Below, piece after piece: positions 34,031 to 41,897 of a DNA stretch of 64,000 nucleotides. Made by a program: the position numbers and the translations under genes. Below the pieces are notes generated by a model. The model was not told the origin of the DNA, made no database searches, and was given only the letters and a program-made list of their open reading frames with translations. Where the stretch lies: assembly GCA_951813545.1 (NCBI GenBank), contig OX638352.1, positions 868,001 to 932,000 on the forward strand, in the 5' to 3' direction. Each line of letters starts with the position of its first letter. The first letter of the stretch is position 1. Origin of the DNA: an uncultured Poribacteria bacterium (GTDB lineage: Bacteria; Poribacteria; WGA-4E; WGA-3G).

Positions 34031-34618
34031 CTAAAGTGACTTATGCCAAATCAGTTGGACCTCATCTGGATAATCGGTGTATGCAAATCGGCGAATAGTT
34101 CCGAGTTGACAACCCTGACTCGCGTAGAATCTGCAGGCGGGGACGTTGATATTTTGTGTCTCAATTTTCATCAATACACACGACCTCTGTCGCGCCCAGT
34201 TTAATGAGGATTGTAGAAGTTTTTTTCCTATTCCATGCCCCCGAAGTTCTGGGATGACGCGAAGATCCCAGAGTGCCGCGTGATCGTCTCTGTCTTCTAA
34301 GAAATTCATGTTAGGTGTGTTGAGAGCTACAACTGCACCACCAACCCTTTTATTTTCGATGAATGCAGACAGAATCCCCCAACGCGATATGTCCCATCTC
34401 CGCCAGCGACCTGGTCCTTCATCACAGTCGTAGTCTTTAATCCAAGGAACTGCAACTTCTTCTTCGTTTAAGCTGAGACCCCCCAAGCCGTTGGTGCCCA
34501 TGAAATTGATTCTCAAAATGCTCCGCACTTCAAAGGCAATTGGAATGGAACCGTATGCCTCAACATCATCTGGTATCTGTTCGAGGATGCGCACTTCGGT
34601 GTCTTCATTAGTGTTCAT
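34031..34618 (-). CDS. GNAT acetyltransferase, streptothricin-acetyltransferase-like
   Basis: The 195 residues show WIKDYDCDEGPGRWRRWDIS, AFIENKRVGGAVVALNTP, ALWDLRVIPELRGHGIGKKL with the acetyl-CoA loop RGHGIG, and MKIETQNINVPACRFYASQG, followed by a Tyr-Pro pattern (FAYTDYPDEVQLIWHKSL). The ETQNINV.AC.FYa segment and the final W.k are characteristic of the SatA/Sat4 streptothricin acetyltransferase group. It could be a self-protection or resistance gene; the assignment by motif is moderate. GGAGG lies about 12 bases ahead of the ATG. Confidence 0.8.
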   Translation of the reverse strand: MNTNEDTEVRILEQIPDDVEAYGSIPIAFEVRSILRINFMGTNGLGGLSLNEEEVAVPWIKDYDCDEGPGRWRRWDISRWGILSAFIENKRVGGAVVALNTPNMNFLEDRDDHAALWDLRVIPELRGHGIGKKLLQSSLNWARQRSCVLMKIETQNINVPACRFYASQGCQLGTIRRFAYTDYPDEVQLIWHKSL

Positions 34619-34672
34619 CGTTTAATTTTTCCCTCCTTTATGAGTTGTGATGGACATGCTTCATTGCACATA

Positions 34673-35398
34673 TCATGTCACATGATAATCCACACCATAC
34701 TGCACCAAACCTAATCGTCGTGCCACACCTTGAGAAGCCGTATTGTCCCACGATGTGCTGTAGAGAGGAATGCGGTTCAAGGCACGGACAGCAAGCACCC
34801 AAGCAGCAACAACGGAAGTTGCATATCCACGTTGACGATAACCCGCCAGTGTATCAACGCCTGCTTCATGGGCACGCGATGATAAGCGGACACTTCGGCA
34901 AATTGACACTGCCTGTGAATCCTCTATAATCGCCAAATAGGGTTGTGAACTATTTATCTCTGACACCATTTCGGCAAAGTCTCCTTTCAGAAGTCTCGCG
35001 TCTGTGCGTGATAATCGGACAACATTTGGCGGTGGTGCAATCTGTTCGGGAAACCGATAAGCGGGACCGACCCAGACCCGTTCAATCGGCGCGTGACTTT
35101 GAAGAATCTCCTTGAATTGTCCGTGCACACTTGGAATTTTCAGGGAATTCATAGGCATAGGTTCGATGGCAGCAACTTCTTTCAGCTGCGTAACGATATT
35201 GTCCGGAAGATCCTGCCGAAATCTACATATTGAACCCTCATTGGTGTATCCAAAGAAAAAACGAGGTGCTGGTGTTACATCACCGGCAGGTTCGTTGATA
35301 CGTTGAAGGCATCCATTCTCGTCCTGCGTGAATAGCACCTCAACCTGTATTTTCATCAGTTCTGCGTCAGATACATGTTCTTCCATGGCCCAAGTCAT
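34673..35398 (-). CDS. GNAT-family N-acetyltransferase (FR47-like)
   Basis: The 241 residues have a poorly conserved N-terminal half (LFTQDENGCLQRIN, RVWVGPAYRFPE) and a recognisable C-terminal GNAT core of the FR47 type: AYLAI-like strand, CRSVRLSSRAHEAGVDTLAG, YRQRGYATSVVAAWVLAVRA with the RQRGYA acetyl-CoA loop, and STSWDNTASQGVARRLGLVQ. The exact start could be at ATG 35398 or an inner ATG (MKIQVEVL). Acceptor unknown. Confidence 0.78.
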   Translation of the reverse strand: MTWAMEEHVSDAELMKIQVEVLFTQDENGCLQRINEPAGDVTPAPRFFFGYTNEGSICRFRQDLPDNIVTQLKEVAAIEPMPMNSLKIPSVHGQFKEILQSHAPIERVWVGPAYRFPEQIAPPPNVVRLSRTDARLLKGDFAEMVSEINSSQPYLAIIEDSQAVSICRSVRLSSRAHEAGVDTLAGYRQRGYATSVVAAWVLAVRALNRIPLYSTSWDNTASQGVARRLGLVQYGVDYHVT

Positions 35399-35440
35399 TC
35401 TCCAGTATAAGGCTTCCCTTAAACTGTTTTCCTATGCCTA

Positions 35441-36148
35441 CTAACATTTGTTGAAGTCCATCAAAGCATTTACGTACGCGGTTGTGGATTTGTGTAAGCG
35501 TTCAACCCGCTCTTCGGGAATCGGTCCGCTATCCTCTTCAATACACAAGTCAGATATGATGCGGATACCGACATACTTGACGTTGTTAAGCGCACAGACA
35601 TCCACAATCGCTGAGGATTCCCAATTGACTGCGACGGCTCCGCTCTCTATGGCAATCCTGTCCCTAACTTCACGATTATATATGTCCATATCACCGCAAA
35701 TCACAGCGGATTTTGTAATCGTAACATTGGGATTGGTTGATAGAGTCGTTGCAAATTTGCTTATTGACGATGCAGAAGCCTGAAACAAACGTTCCCGCCA
35801 TGTCTCTTGTTCACGCTGAATTTCGGATCTATTCGGCACGTCGTGTTCAGAGACACCGGTAATCACTACAATGTCTCCGATATTCAAGGTATCGACCAAA
35901 CCACCGGCAAATCCGAACTCAAAGAAGGTATCCGCCTGATACGTGTCTATTATCATCTGGCACATTGATGCCGCACACACTTTGCCCATGCCCGACTGCA
36001 TGACAACCCATTGCTTGTTTCCATCAACGCCTTCAAACTGAAGTCTACTGTTCCAATCAACTGAACCACCAACATCCTGTCCTAAGACGTTGAGAAGTGC
36101 TAAGGTTTCATCGGCGTAAGCCGTCATAATGCAAAGTTTTGTACGCAT
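35441..36148 (-). CDS. MTA/SAH nucleosidase-like (phosphorylase superfamily)
   Basis: The 235 residues read MRTKLCIMTAYADETLALLN, VVMQSGMGKVCAASMCQMII, FEFGFAGGLVDTLNIGDIVV, then AVNWESSAIVDVCALNNVKY and VGIRIISDLC. These match the PNP-UDP-1 fold: G.aG.l...l.iGD, and the W-E-S-x-A stretch where MTAN has MEgaA with the ribose-binding Glu, and a SD base-binding Asp. The likely reaction is hydrolysis of a nucleoside to base and sugar, for example 5'-methylthioadenosine. The N-to-M variation of MEgaA is noteworthy. Confidence 0.82.
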   Translation of the reverse strand: MRTKLCIMTAYADETLALLNVLGQDVGGSVDWNSRLQFEGVDGNKQWVVMQSGMGKVCAASMCQMIIDTYQADTFFEFGFAGGLVDTLNIGDIVVITGVSEHDVPNRSEIQREQETWRERLFQASASSISKFATTLSTNPNVTITKSAVICGDMDIYNREVRDRIAIESGAVAVNWESSAIVDVCALNNVKYVGIRIISDLCIEEDSGPIPEERVERLHKSTTAYVNALMDFNKC

Positions 36149-36181
36149 AGATTGTACTCCATAATGAAATAGTCTATTAAT

Positions 36182-37393
36182 CTAATCGTTCGATTTTTGA
36201 AATTCACAATAACTCTGATACCGAAACTCCGAGATGTCGCCTTTTTTCAACGCCATCTTCACTGCGCAACCTTCCTCATTCGTATGCGTACAGGAACCTC
36301 TTGTACAGTGCTTTCGGAGCGAATTCATCTCTGGAAAATAGCGGTCCATTAAGCGAGGCTCGATGTCGTAAAAGTGCAATTCGCGAAGTCCCGGTGTATC
36401 GGCGATAAAACCGCCGAAATCCAATTTGTAAAGTTGGGTTGCAGCAGTCGTGTGTCTTCCGCCTCGTTTCGGATTCACTGCGTTCGTCTTCAATTCCAAA
36501 CCGGGTTGGATTGCATTCAGGAGCGAGGACTTTCCAACACCGGACAACCCAGAGAGTGCAGAAGTCCTCCCCTTCATCCACGCTTTCAAATCCTCGATTC
36601 CCTCACCGGTTGTCGCACTCGTGACGATTGCCGGATAACCGATTTTTTCGTAAAGTGTGACCATCGCGTCTACTTCTGAACGGTTTTCAAGCATATCAAT
36701 TTTATTAAAACAGACAAGTGGCTCAATCCCCGATGCTTCGGCGATAACGAGGAATTTGTCCAGCATTCGCTGCCAGATCGGTGGCTCTTTTACGGAAGAA
36801 ACAATGACAAGTCCATCAAGATTCGGAATGAGAATAATCCCTTTAGATTGTGTTCCCTTGCGTTTATATTGACGCTTACGACGCATAACAGCCGCAATGA
36901 CACCATGCCTTTCATCAATCACCCGAATTTTGACGCGGTCCCCAACATAGACTTGCTGATTTCTACTAAACGTGTCTCGTTTTCCGCGTAGCGAACATTG
37001 ATATTGATTTGCATCACACTGCACAAGGTAAACACCATTGCTCGCACGCATCACGACACCTTCGGGAAGCCCAACCAATTTTTTGCTATCAAAGAGATAG
37101 CCTGTCCGTTTGAGAAGTTCCTCGTCCGGTATAATTCGCGCGGTTTTGATGGCACTGAGATGCTTGACCCTATTTTTGACAAGCATTTTCTCTGATTTGA
37201 GTAGCAATGCGACAACGGCAGGTTTGTCCGCGTCGTTGTCAAGAGCATTCTCCGCATCCCGAATCGCTGGATTCATGCCAAGATACACCTTGCGATAGGC
37301 GACACGCTCCCACCAATCAAAAGCTGAGTAATCACCTTCAACAATTTTTTGTGCTTCTATTAAAGTTGTGCCGGCATAAACAGACATTGCCAT
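36182..37393 (-). CDS. rsgA: Ribosome small subunit-dependent GTPase A
   Basis: The 403 residues include an OB-fold (VVMRASNGVYLVQCDAN, QVYVGDRVKI), a circularly permuted GTPase core with order G4-G5-G1-G2-G3 (LVCFNKIDM, TSATTGEGI, SALSGLSGVGKSSLLNAI, GGRHTT, IADTPGLRE) and the C-terminal zinc site CTRGSCTHTNEEGCAV. This is RsgA/YjeQ, which matures the 30S subunit. It has about 90 extra N-terminal residues (AQKIVEGDYSAFDWWERVAY and following), longer than the typical protein. Minus strand; its start is ATG 37393 or the ATG two codons later. Confidence 0.93.
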   Translation of the reverse strand: MAMSVYAGTTLIEAQKIVEGDYSAFDWWERVAYRKVYLGMNPAIRDAENALDNDADKPAVVALLLKSEKMLVKNRVKHLSAIKTARIIPDEELLKRTGYLFDSKKLVGLPEGVVMRASNGVYLVQCDANQYQCSLRGKRDTFSRNQQVYVGDRVKIRVIDERHGVIAAVMRRKRQYKRKGTQSKGIILIPNLDGLVIVSSVKEPPIWQRMLDKFLVIAEASGIEPLVCFNKIDMLENRSEVDAMVTLYEKIGYPAIVTSATTGEGIEDLKAWMKGRTSALSGLSGVGKSSLLNAIQPGLELKTNAVNPKRGGRHTTAATQLYKLDFGGFIADTPGLRELHFYDIEPRLMDRYFPEMNSLRKHCTRGSCTHTNEEGCAVKMALKKGDISEFRYQSYCEFQKSND

Positions 37394-37615
37394 AGGTTCT
37401 AATTACCTTTGTTTTCCCTACCCCAATCACAGCGAATTTTCGCGAGGGATTCAAGGAGACGTTCGTTAAGACGATGATAAAATGTGATAATCTTTCACCT
37501 ACATACAATTTTGGATGCACTTCAGACGGCATCAGGTAAACGATTCAAAGTTCTTTCGTCGCAACGAACCTGACCTTTGTAAAAAGTCAAAGGATACACG
37601 ATTTGTCTCTATGTG

Positions 37616-37670
37616 TCAAGAAAAAATTAGACTGATTTTTCTTGACGTGTTTTACGAAATTGGTTATTCT
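37616..37670 (+). promoter_or_regulatory. Promoter with overlapping inverted-repeat operator
   Basis: TCAAGAAAAA and TTTTTCTTGA (10 bp each, 10-base spacer) form a perfect inverted repeat at 37616-37645. A -35-like TTGACG at 37642-37647 overlaps its right arm, and 17 bases on lies TATTCT at 37665-37670. The next gene starts at 37747. A repressor or activator bound at this palindrome would control transcription of the Gfo/Idh/MocA gene. The half-site GATTTTTCTTG recurs upstream of 46953. Confidence 0.55.
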
Positions 37671-37746
37671 TTTAGCGAGTGAACAATTGATCGAATGCGG
37701 TAGAAGGATCCATCGAATCATTTCATTGAGGACAAGGAGATTACAG

Positions 37747-38826
37747 ATGAAAACGTATCGTGCTGCTGTTATCGGTTGTAGCCGGATGGGTGCATTTATT
37801 GATAACGAAGTCCCGGATTACGAAGCGATCAAATTACCTTATTCGCATGCTGCCGGTTATTTTGCCGAAGAACGGACTGACCTTGTCGCATGTGCTGATC
37901 TGCGTCCAGAAGTCATGGAACATTTTGGAAACCGATACAGTGTCCCAAAAGCGAATCAGTACACCGATTATCGTGAAATGCTTGAAAAAGAACAGCCGGA
38001 TATCGTCAGTGTTGCCACACAACCCGAGCACCGCGCAGAAATTGTTGTTTATGCAGCAGAGCACGGTGTGAAAGCCATTTACGCGGAAAAGGCGATGGCA
38101 GCTTCCATGGACGAAGCAGCGGCAATGGTATCTGCGGTAGAACAAAACAACGTCGCCTTTAACCTTGGCACAAATCGCCGGTGGCATACAGGTTTCGACA
38201 AGATGAAAGAGATTATCGACAGTGGTGAAATTGGTAAACTCCGTACCTTGATTATCTATTCAAACGGTACACTTTTCAACTCAGCCAGCCATCACCTCGA
38301 CTTAATTTTACGTCTGAATAGCGATGTGCCTGCAAGTTGGATCACAGGTTATCTGCCACAAGGCGATTCGGTTTTTGATGGGAATGAACTGCGAGCCGAT
38401 CCGTCTGGTGGTGGAACAATCCAGTTTGAAAATGGTGTGACGACACATGCACTACTAACACCACGCAGTAGCGAATGGGAAGCGATTTGTGATGGCGGAA
38501 CCGTTACATGCTGGAACAACGGCTGGCAGTGGCATCTCCGTAAGCAGCAAGATATACCCGGATGGAGGGCATGTCAGGTACCTGAAACCTTTCCTGAATT
38601 TGAACACACCAGTAGCACAGCAAACTTGATTAAAGATCTTGTTCACGCATTGGATACAGGGGAACCGACCCGAGGCGGGGTCCGATGCGCGTACGCCAGC
38701 ACTGAACTGATTTTTGGTATCATTGAATCACATCTACACAACGGCGCACGTATTGAGCTGCCGTTGAAAGACTCAAAAGTCCGTTTACAAAGAAATCCAT
38801 CTGCACGACAACCCCGGGTTGAGTAA
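37747..38826 (+). CDS. Gfo/Idh/MocA-family oxidoreductase
   Basis: From ATG 37747 (AAGGAG upstream) the protein is about 359 residues. TYRAAVIGCSRMGAFID is the Rossmann GxGxxG region (GCSRMG), DLVACADLRPEVMEHFGNRY the second strand, IVSVATQPEHRAE the third, and AIYAEKAMAASMDEAAAMV carries the EKP-like EKA of the family. NRRWHTGFDKMKEIIDSGEI follows. These enzymes oxidise or reduce sugars, inositols or related compounds with NAD(P). Extra 35 codons upstream of the ATG are unlikely to be translated. Single gene, flanked by minus-strand genes. Confidence 0.9.
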   Translation: MKTYRAAVIGCSRMGAFIDNEVPDYEAIKLPYSHAAGYFAEERTDLVACADLRPEVMEHFGNRYSVPKANQYTDYREMLEKEQPDIVSVATQPEHRAEIVVYAAEHGVKAIYAEKAMAASMDEAAAMVSAVEQNNVAFNLGTNRRWHTGFDKMKEIIDSGEIGKLRTLIIYSNGTLFNSASHHLDLILRLNSDVPASWITGYLPQGDSVFDGNELRADPSGGGTIQFENGVTTHALLTPRSSEWEAICDGGTVTCWNNGWQWHLRKQQDIPGWRACQVPETFPEFEHTSSTANLIKDLVHALDTGEPTRGGVRCAYASTELIFGIIESHLHNGARIELPLKDSKVRLQRNPSARQPRVE

Positions 38827-38840
38827 CCATCTCAATATAC

Positions 38841-39320
38841 TTATCCGAGGGGATTTTCGTCTGATTCTCTCAGATTGATACAGAATATGGGAAGTTCACG
38901 GTTGGGAATACTTGCTGACTTCCTTGTGCCGACCAGCGAGCCGCCCGCTGAGCGATAAAATCGTTCAGCGTTCGGATCCCCTTGAATAATCATTTTACTA
39001 TATCCGAGCTGCCGTGCTTCTTCTTGCGCGTGCATCATTAACTTTCGACCGTAGCCTTTTCCAATAAAATCCGGCTCAACAAATAGAAGACTCAACTCTA
39101 CTTCGGCAGCAGAGATGCGTTCTAAGGAATAGAACCCTACAGCGTTTCTTGAATCTTCAAGTACAAAAGTAGGGTTGTTCTCAATATAGCACTTGTCAAT
39201 AGTGAGTTCCTCAAGGCATGCCTGCATAAATCGGTCAGAATACCCCCAATACGACTTGGAACGGAATGCAAGTCCGCTCAAGTGCTCAACTTCACTCGGT
39301 AAAGCTTGTCGAATTTCCAT
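38841..39320 (-). CDS. GNAT family N-acetyltransferase
   Basis: The 159 residues: MEIRQALPSEVEHLSGLAFR, SKSYWGYSDRFMQACLEELT, VELSLLFVEPDFIGKGYGRK with loop IGKGYG, MMHAQEEARQLGYSKMIIQG DPNAERFYRSAGG (split here). This is a compact GNAT of the ElaA/PhnO-like size. The stop is 14 bases from the end of the convergent Gfo/Idh/MocA gene, so the two share a terminator region with no evident hairpin. Confidence 0.9.
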   Translation of the reverse strand: MEIRQALPSEVEHLSGLAFRSKSYWGYSDRFMQACLEELTIDKCYIENNPTFVLEDSRNAVGFYSLERISAAEVELSLLFVEPDFIGKGYGRKLMMHAQEEARQLGYSKMIIQGDPNAERFYRSAGGSLVGTRKSASIPNRELPIFCINLRESDENPLG

Positions 39321-39511
39321 CTATATTTTCGGACTGGGGACTCCATGCTTTAGCATAGAGGGGAAAGTCCGCTCCTATCCGTATTGAAAGTTAAGTCGTT
39401 TGCGTATACGAAACATGAGGGTTTTCGGTATCATTTTTGCCACAAATTTCTATGGATGTCGCCCCTACAGGGCTTAGGTCTGTCAGTATCACTTTTCTAC
39501 AGAGATACTAG

Positions 39512-39636
39512 AAGAAACACCCAAGCAAACAAACCCTACGGGATTCAAGAGGTTTTTGAAGTTTTCAGGGTTTCTGTGTAAAATCCGGCGCAGTTTCAAA
39601 CAGTAAAGAAACACCCAAGTAAAAACCCTACCGGGT
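39512..39636. repeat. Two direct copies of an AGAAACACCCAAG unit
   Basis: AGAAGAAACACCCAAGCAAA and AAAGAAACACCCAAGTAAAA each lie before a CCCTAC(C)GGG stretch; the two copies are about 95 bases apart. The phrase GATACTAGAAGAAAC also recurs in family A copy 1 near 2197, and its reverse TTGCTTGGGTGTTTCT occurs in copy 3 near 47780. So this gap (39321-39686) is a patchwork of dispersed repeat pieces; no gene is seen. Confidence 0.5.
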
Positions 39637-39686
39637 CTGGGACCACGATGGTTCTTTACTCTAAAATTGACAGTTATGGGGAGAGG

Positions 39687-40640
39687 TTACCTTGCCCCTA
39701 CAGTCGCGAGGGACGCACACCGAATATCTTCCAATTCTTGTGCACTGAAGACACCCGATCGGTAGAGGTTCCGATATTCCTCGGAGACGCTCTGACCGAA
39801 TATCATTAGGTCGTCTGTGTTGATCGTCACGGGGACACCGTTGTCAAATAAGATACGGATTGGATGCGAGGCGAGATCCGACACACCATCCAGCATCACG
39901 TTACTTGTTGGACATACATTCAACTGAATCTGGTTCTCCGAGAGCCATCGCATGACTTCAACAGATTCTACAGCAGCAATACCGTGTTGGACTTCGTCTA
40001 AGTCGAGGACTTCGACCGTCCGTCGGATTTCCTCAGCGTCTTCAAATTCCCCAACGTGCGCTTTCAGCTTCATTCCTGCTGCGCGTGCTTTTGTAAACAA
40101 CGGCTTCATAACCTCAGGTGGACAAACCTCTTGACGGCTATAGAGATCAATTGATTGGAAAAAGCCTAATTCTACCGCTTCATGCGCCAAGTTCATCAGT
40201 TTTGGATCGTCAGCACACCCACGTGAAAAGCCAAACTCTGGACGTAGATCCGCCTGTGTTTTATACCGTTTAATCAATGCTTCGATAAACGCGCAAAGCT
40301 CGGTTATTCCATTAGGATAGAATTCTGCCAATCGGATGTCGAAACTCATCTCAAGCATAACAACGCCATCTTGAATCGCATCGTTCATTGCTGATACCGC
40401 GACGAACTCAAAACCTTCACGGTGCTTTATGTGAGGTGCTAAGATTGCGTCGGCGTATGCCATCATCCCCTCAACGCCTTTCATTTTGAGAGGCGGTTTG
40501 GTGAGAGGGTGTCCCAGCCAACCTTCGACACTTTCCCGTCGTGCGCTGAAGAACGCATGGCAGTGAACATCTGTTTTAGGAGATGTTTTTATAGCGGTTA
40601 GATTGTCTGTGGAGAGTGCTTCAATGAAATCAATAGACAT
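39687..40640 (-). CDS. Adenosine-deaminase-like metal-dependent deaminase
   Basis: Set to start at ATG 40640 (MSIDFIEALS). TDVHCHAFFSARRESVEGWL has the HxH metal motif; MKLKAHVGEFEDAEEIRRTV supplies the His and Glu of the AH.GE catalytic pair; DEVQHGIAAVES gives the next His; and VPVTINTDDLMIFGQSVSEE the metal Asp. This is the adenosine/AMP deaminase fold. About 317 residues, near the typical length. It would deaminate adenosine, adenine or another purine; substrate specificity is not decided. Last in a run of five closely spaced genes starting at 44312. Confidence 0.87.
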   Translation of the reverse strand: MSIDFIEALSTDNLTAIKTSPKTDVHCHAFFSARRESVEGWLGHPLTKPPLKMKGVEGMMAYADAILAPHIKHREGFEFVAVSAMNDAIQDGVVMLEMSFDIRLAEFYPNGITELCAFIEALIKRYKTQADLRPEFGFSRGCADDPKLMNLAHEAVELGFFQSIDLYSRQEVCPPEVMKPLFTKARAAGMKLKAHVGEFEDAEEIRRTVEVLDLDEVQHGIAAVESVEVMRWLSENQIQLNVCPTSNVMLDGVSDLASHPIRILFDNGVPVTINTDDLMIFGQSVSEEYRNLYRSGVFSAQELEDIRCASLATVGAR

Positions 40641-40688
40641 TATAAATCTACATACGTCAGCCACCGCACACGGCGTGTGCCTGCTACC

Positions 40689-41339
40689 TTAAAGATGCGC
40701 GATGTCTCCTCTCTCCGTATATTTGATGATACGTAAGTATTCACCATACACACGACCTCTAGACCCCTCGTGCTGATACCAATCTTCTTTAGACACCTTA
40801 ACTCCGTCATATTCAGCGGCATAGATAATAGGCGAAAGCGTTTGAGAAGGGAAGAATTTCCGCAAGGTTCGCAGGCAGCGACCACTGTGGTGCGCCTTGC
40901 ACAGAAACGCGATACTCTCAGGAGAAATGCTATGCTTTGCTAAGACATCAAGACTGAAGGCAACATCCTCAAGCGTGTTCGTTGACCTGTCCTGAACGAG
41001 AATTACCTCTGATGGAACACCGCGTGCCATGAGTTCATCACGCATTATATGTGCTACAGGTTTGCCTGTTTTGGAATAGAGCCGTCCACTCAAACCGGTG
41101 ACCAACACTCTTGGAAAGCGACCTTTTTGATAATCACGCGCCACAGATTCTAAAATTCCATTATCAATAGTAGAAGTCCCAAAGATAAAAAGGAGATCGA
41201 CAGGTTGAGATTCAGGAGCGACAAACACGGTTTGCGTGATGCGCTCAATCTCCTCTGGTGATAAATCATCTACTGCAACTTCTCTCGGAATGGGGCGATC
41301 CTTGAGATAACTTTCATAGTTGTCGGGAAGTTGTGCCAC
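40689..41339 (-). CDS. YdcF/DUF218-family protein
   Basis: The 216 residues: DLLFIFGTSTIDNGILESVA, YQKGRFPRVLVTGLSGRLYS, DELMARGVPSEVILVQDRST, NTLEDVAFSLDVLAKHSISP and FLCKAHHSGRCLRTLRKFFP. These are the ElyC/SanA/YdcF DUF218 marks (a..l.vtG, E....a..Gvp...i..E..s.nT.EN). No membrane anchor is seen, so it is more like YdcF, which binds SAM. Role unclear. ATG 41339 lies just behind the GNAT gene. Confidence 0.82.
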   Translation of the reverse strand: MAQLPDNYESYLKDRPIPREVAVDDLSPEEIERITQTVFVAPESQPVDLLFIFGTSTIDNGILESVARDYQKGRFPRVLVTGLSGRLYSKTGKPVAHIMRDELMARGVPSEVILVQDRSTNTLEDVAFSLDVLAKHSISPESIAFLCKAHHSGRCLRTLRKFFPSQTLSPIIYAAEYDGVKVSKEDWYQHEGSRGRVYGEYLRIIKYTERGDIAHL

Positions 41340-41367
41340 TGTTTTCTCCTATTTCCAATTTTCTGCT

Positions 41368-41877
41368 CTATTCAGGCAGCTTTTCCATTTGAACGTGTGT
41401 AGCACTTTCACCGGCGATTGTGAATCCCAACCGCTGATAGAAGGCGATACCGCGGGTATTGACTTTTAGGACTTGAAGCACCACAGGCTTTTGCTCAAGA
41501 TTGGCATCATCAATAATTCGTGTCATGCACGCGGAACCGATGCCCTTCCCTTGGTATTCAGGACGAATAAAGAGTTGATTAACCTTGAACGTGTCCGAAG
41601 TATGAGATATTGCCAAAAAACCGACATCTACCTCACGAAACTGGATAATGCGAAAATCTTGCGCAGCAAATCGCCTATTGTGTAGCTGCCTTTGATAACT
41701 ATCGTCCCAACCCCATATCTGTTCTACATATTCTCGGAATGCTGCTTCCTTTACGGCAAAAACGAATTCACTGTCGCTTGCGTATGCCTTGCGCACACTT
41801 AGCTGTCTCACAGTAAACCTCCACTTTCCGAGTGGTACAGGATCTATACCTCTTTCGTTGTGGCGGAATTGCGCCAT
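41368..41877 (-). CDS. GNAT acetyltransferase, partial duplicate of the neighbouring fusion
   Basis: One hundred sixty-nine residues. VRKAYASDSEFVFAVKEAAF, REYVEQIWGWDDSYQRQLHN, QLFIRPEYQGKGIGSACMTR (acetyl-CoA loop QGKGIG) and VLQVLKVNTRGIAFYQRLGF. It is nearly the same as the C-terminal domain of the 41898-43142 protein, down to the final QMEKLPE. Its N-terminus (RHNERGIDPVPLGKWRF) looks like the tail of that protein's linker, so this gene began as a tandem copy of the 3' part. Confidence 0.87.
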   Translation of the reverse strand: MAQFRHNERGIDPVPLGKWRFTVRQLSVRKAYASDSEFVFAVKEAAFREYVEQIWGWDDSYQRQLHNRRFAAQDFRIIQFREVDVGFLAISHTSDTFKVNQLFIRPEYQGKGIGSACMTRIIDDANLEQKPVVLQVLKVNTRGIAFYQRLGFTIAGESATHVQMEKLPE

Positions 41878-41897
41878 AATTTTCTCCTGTAACTGAA

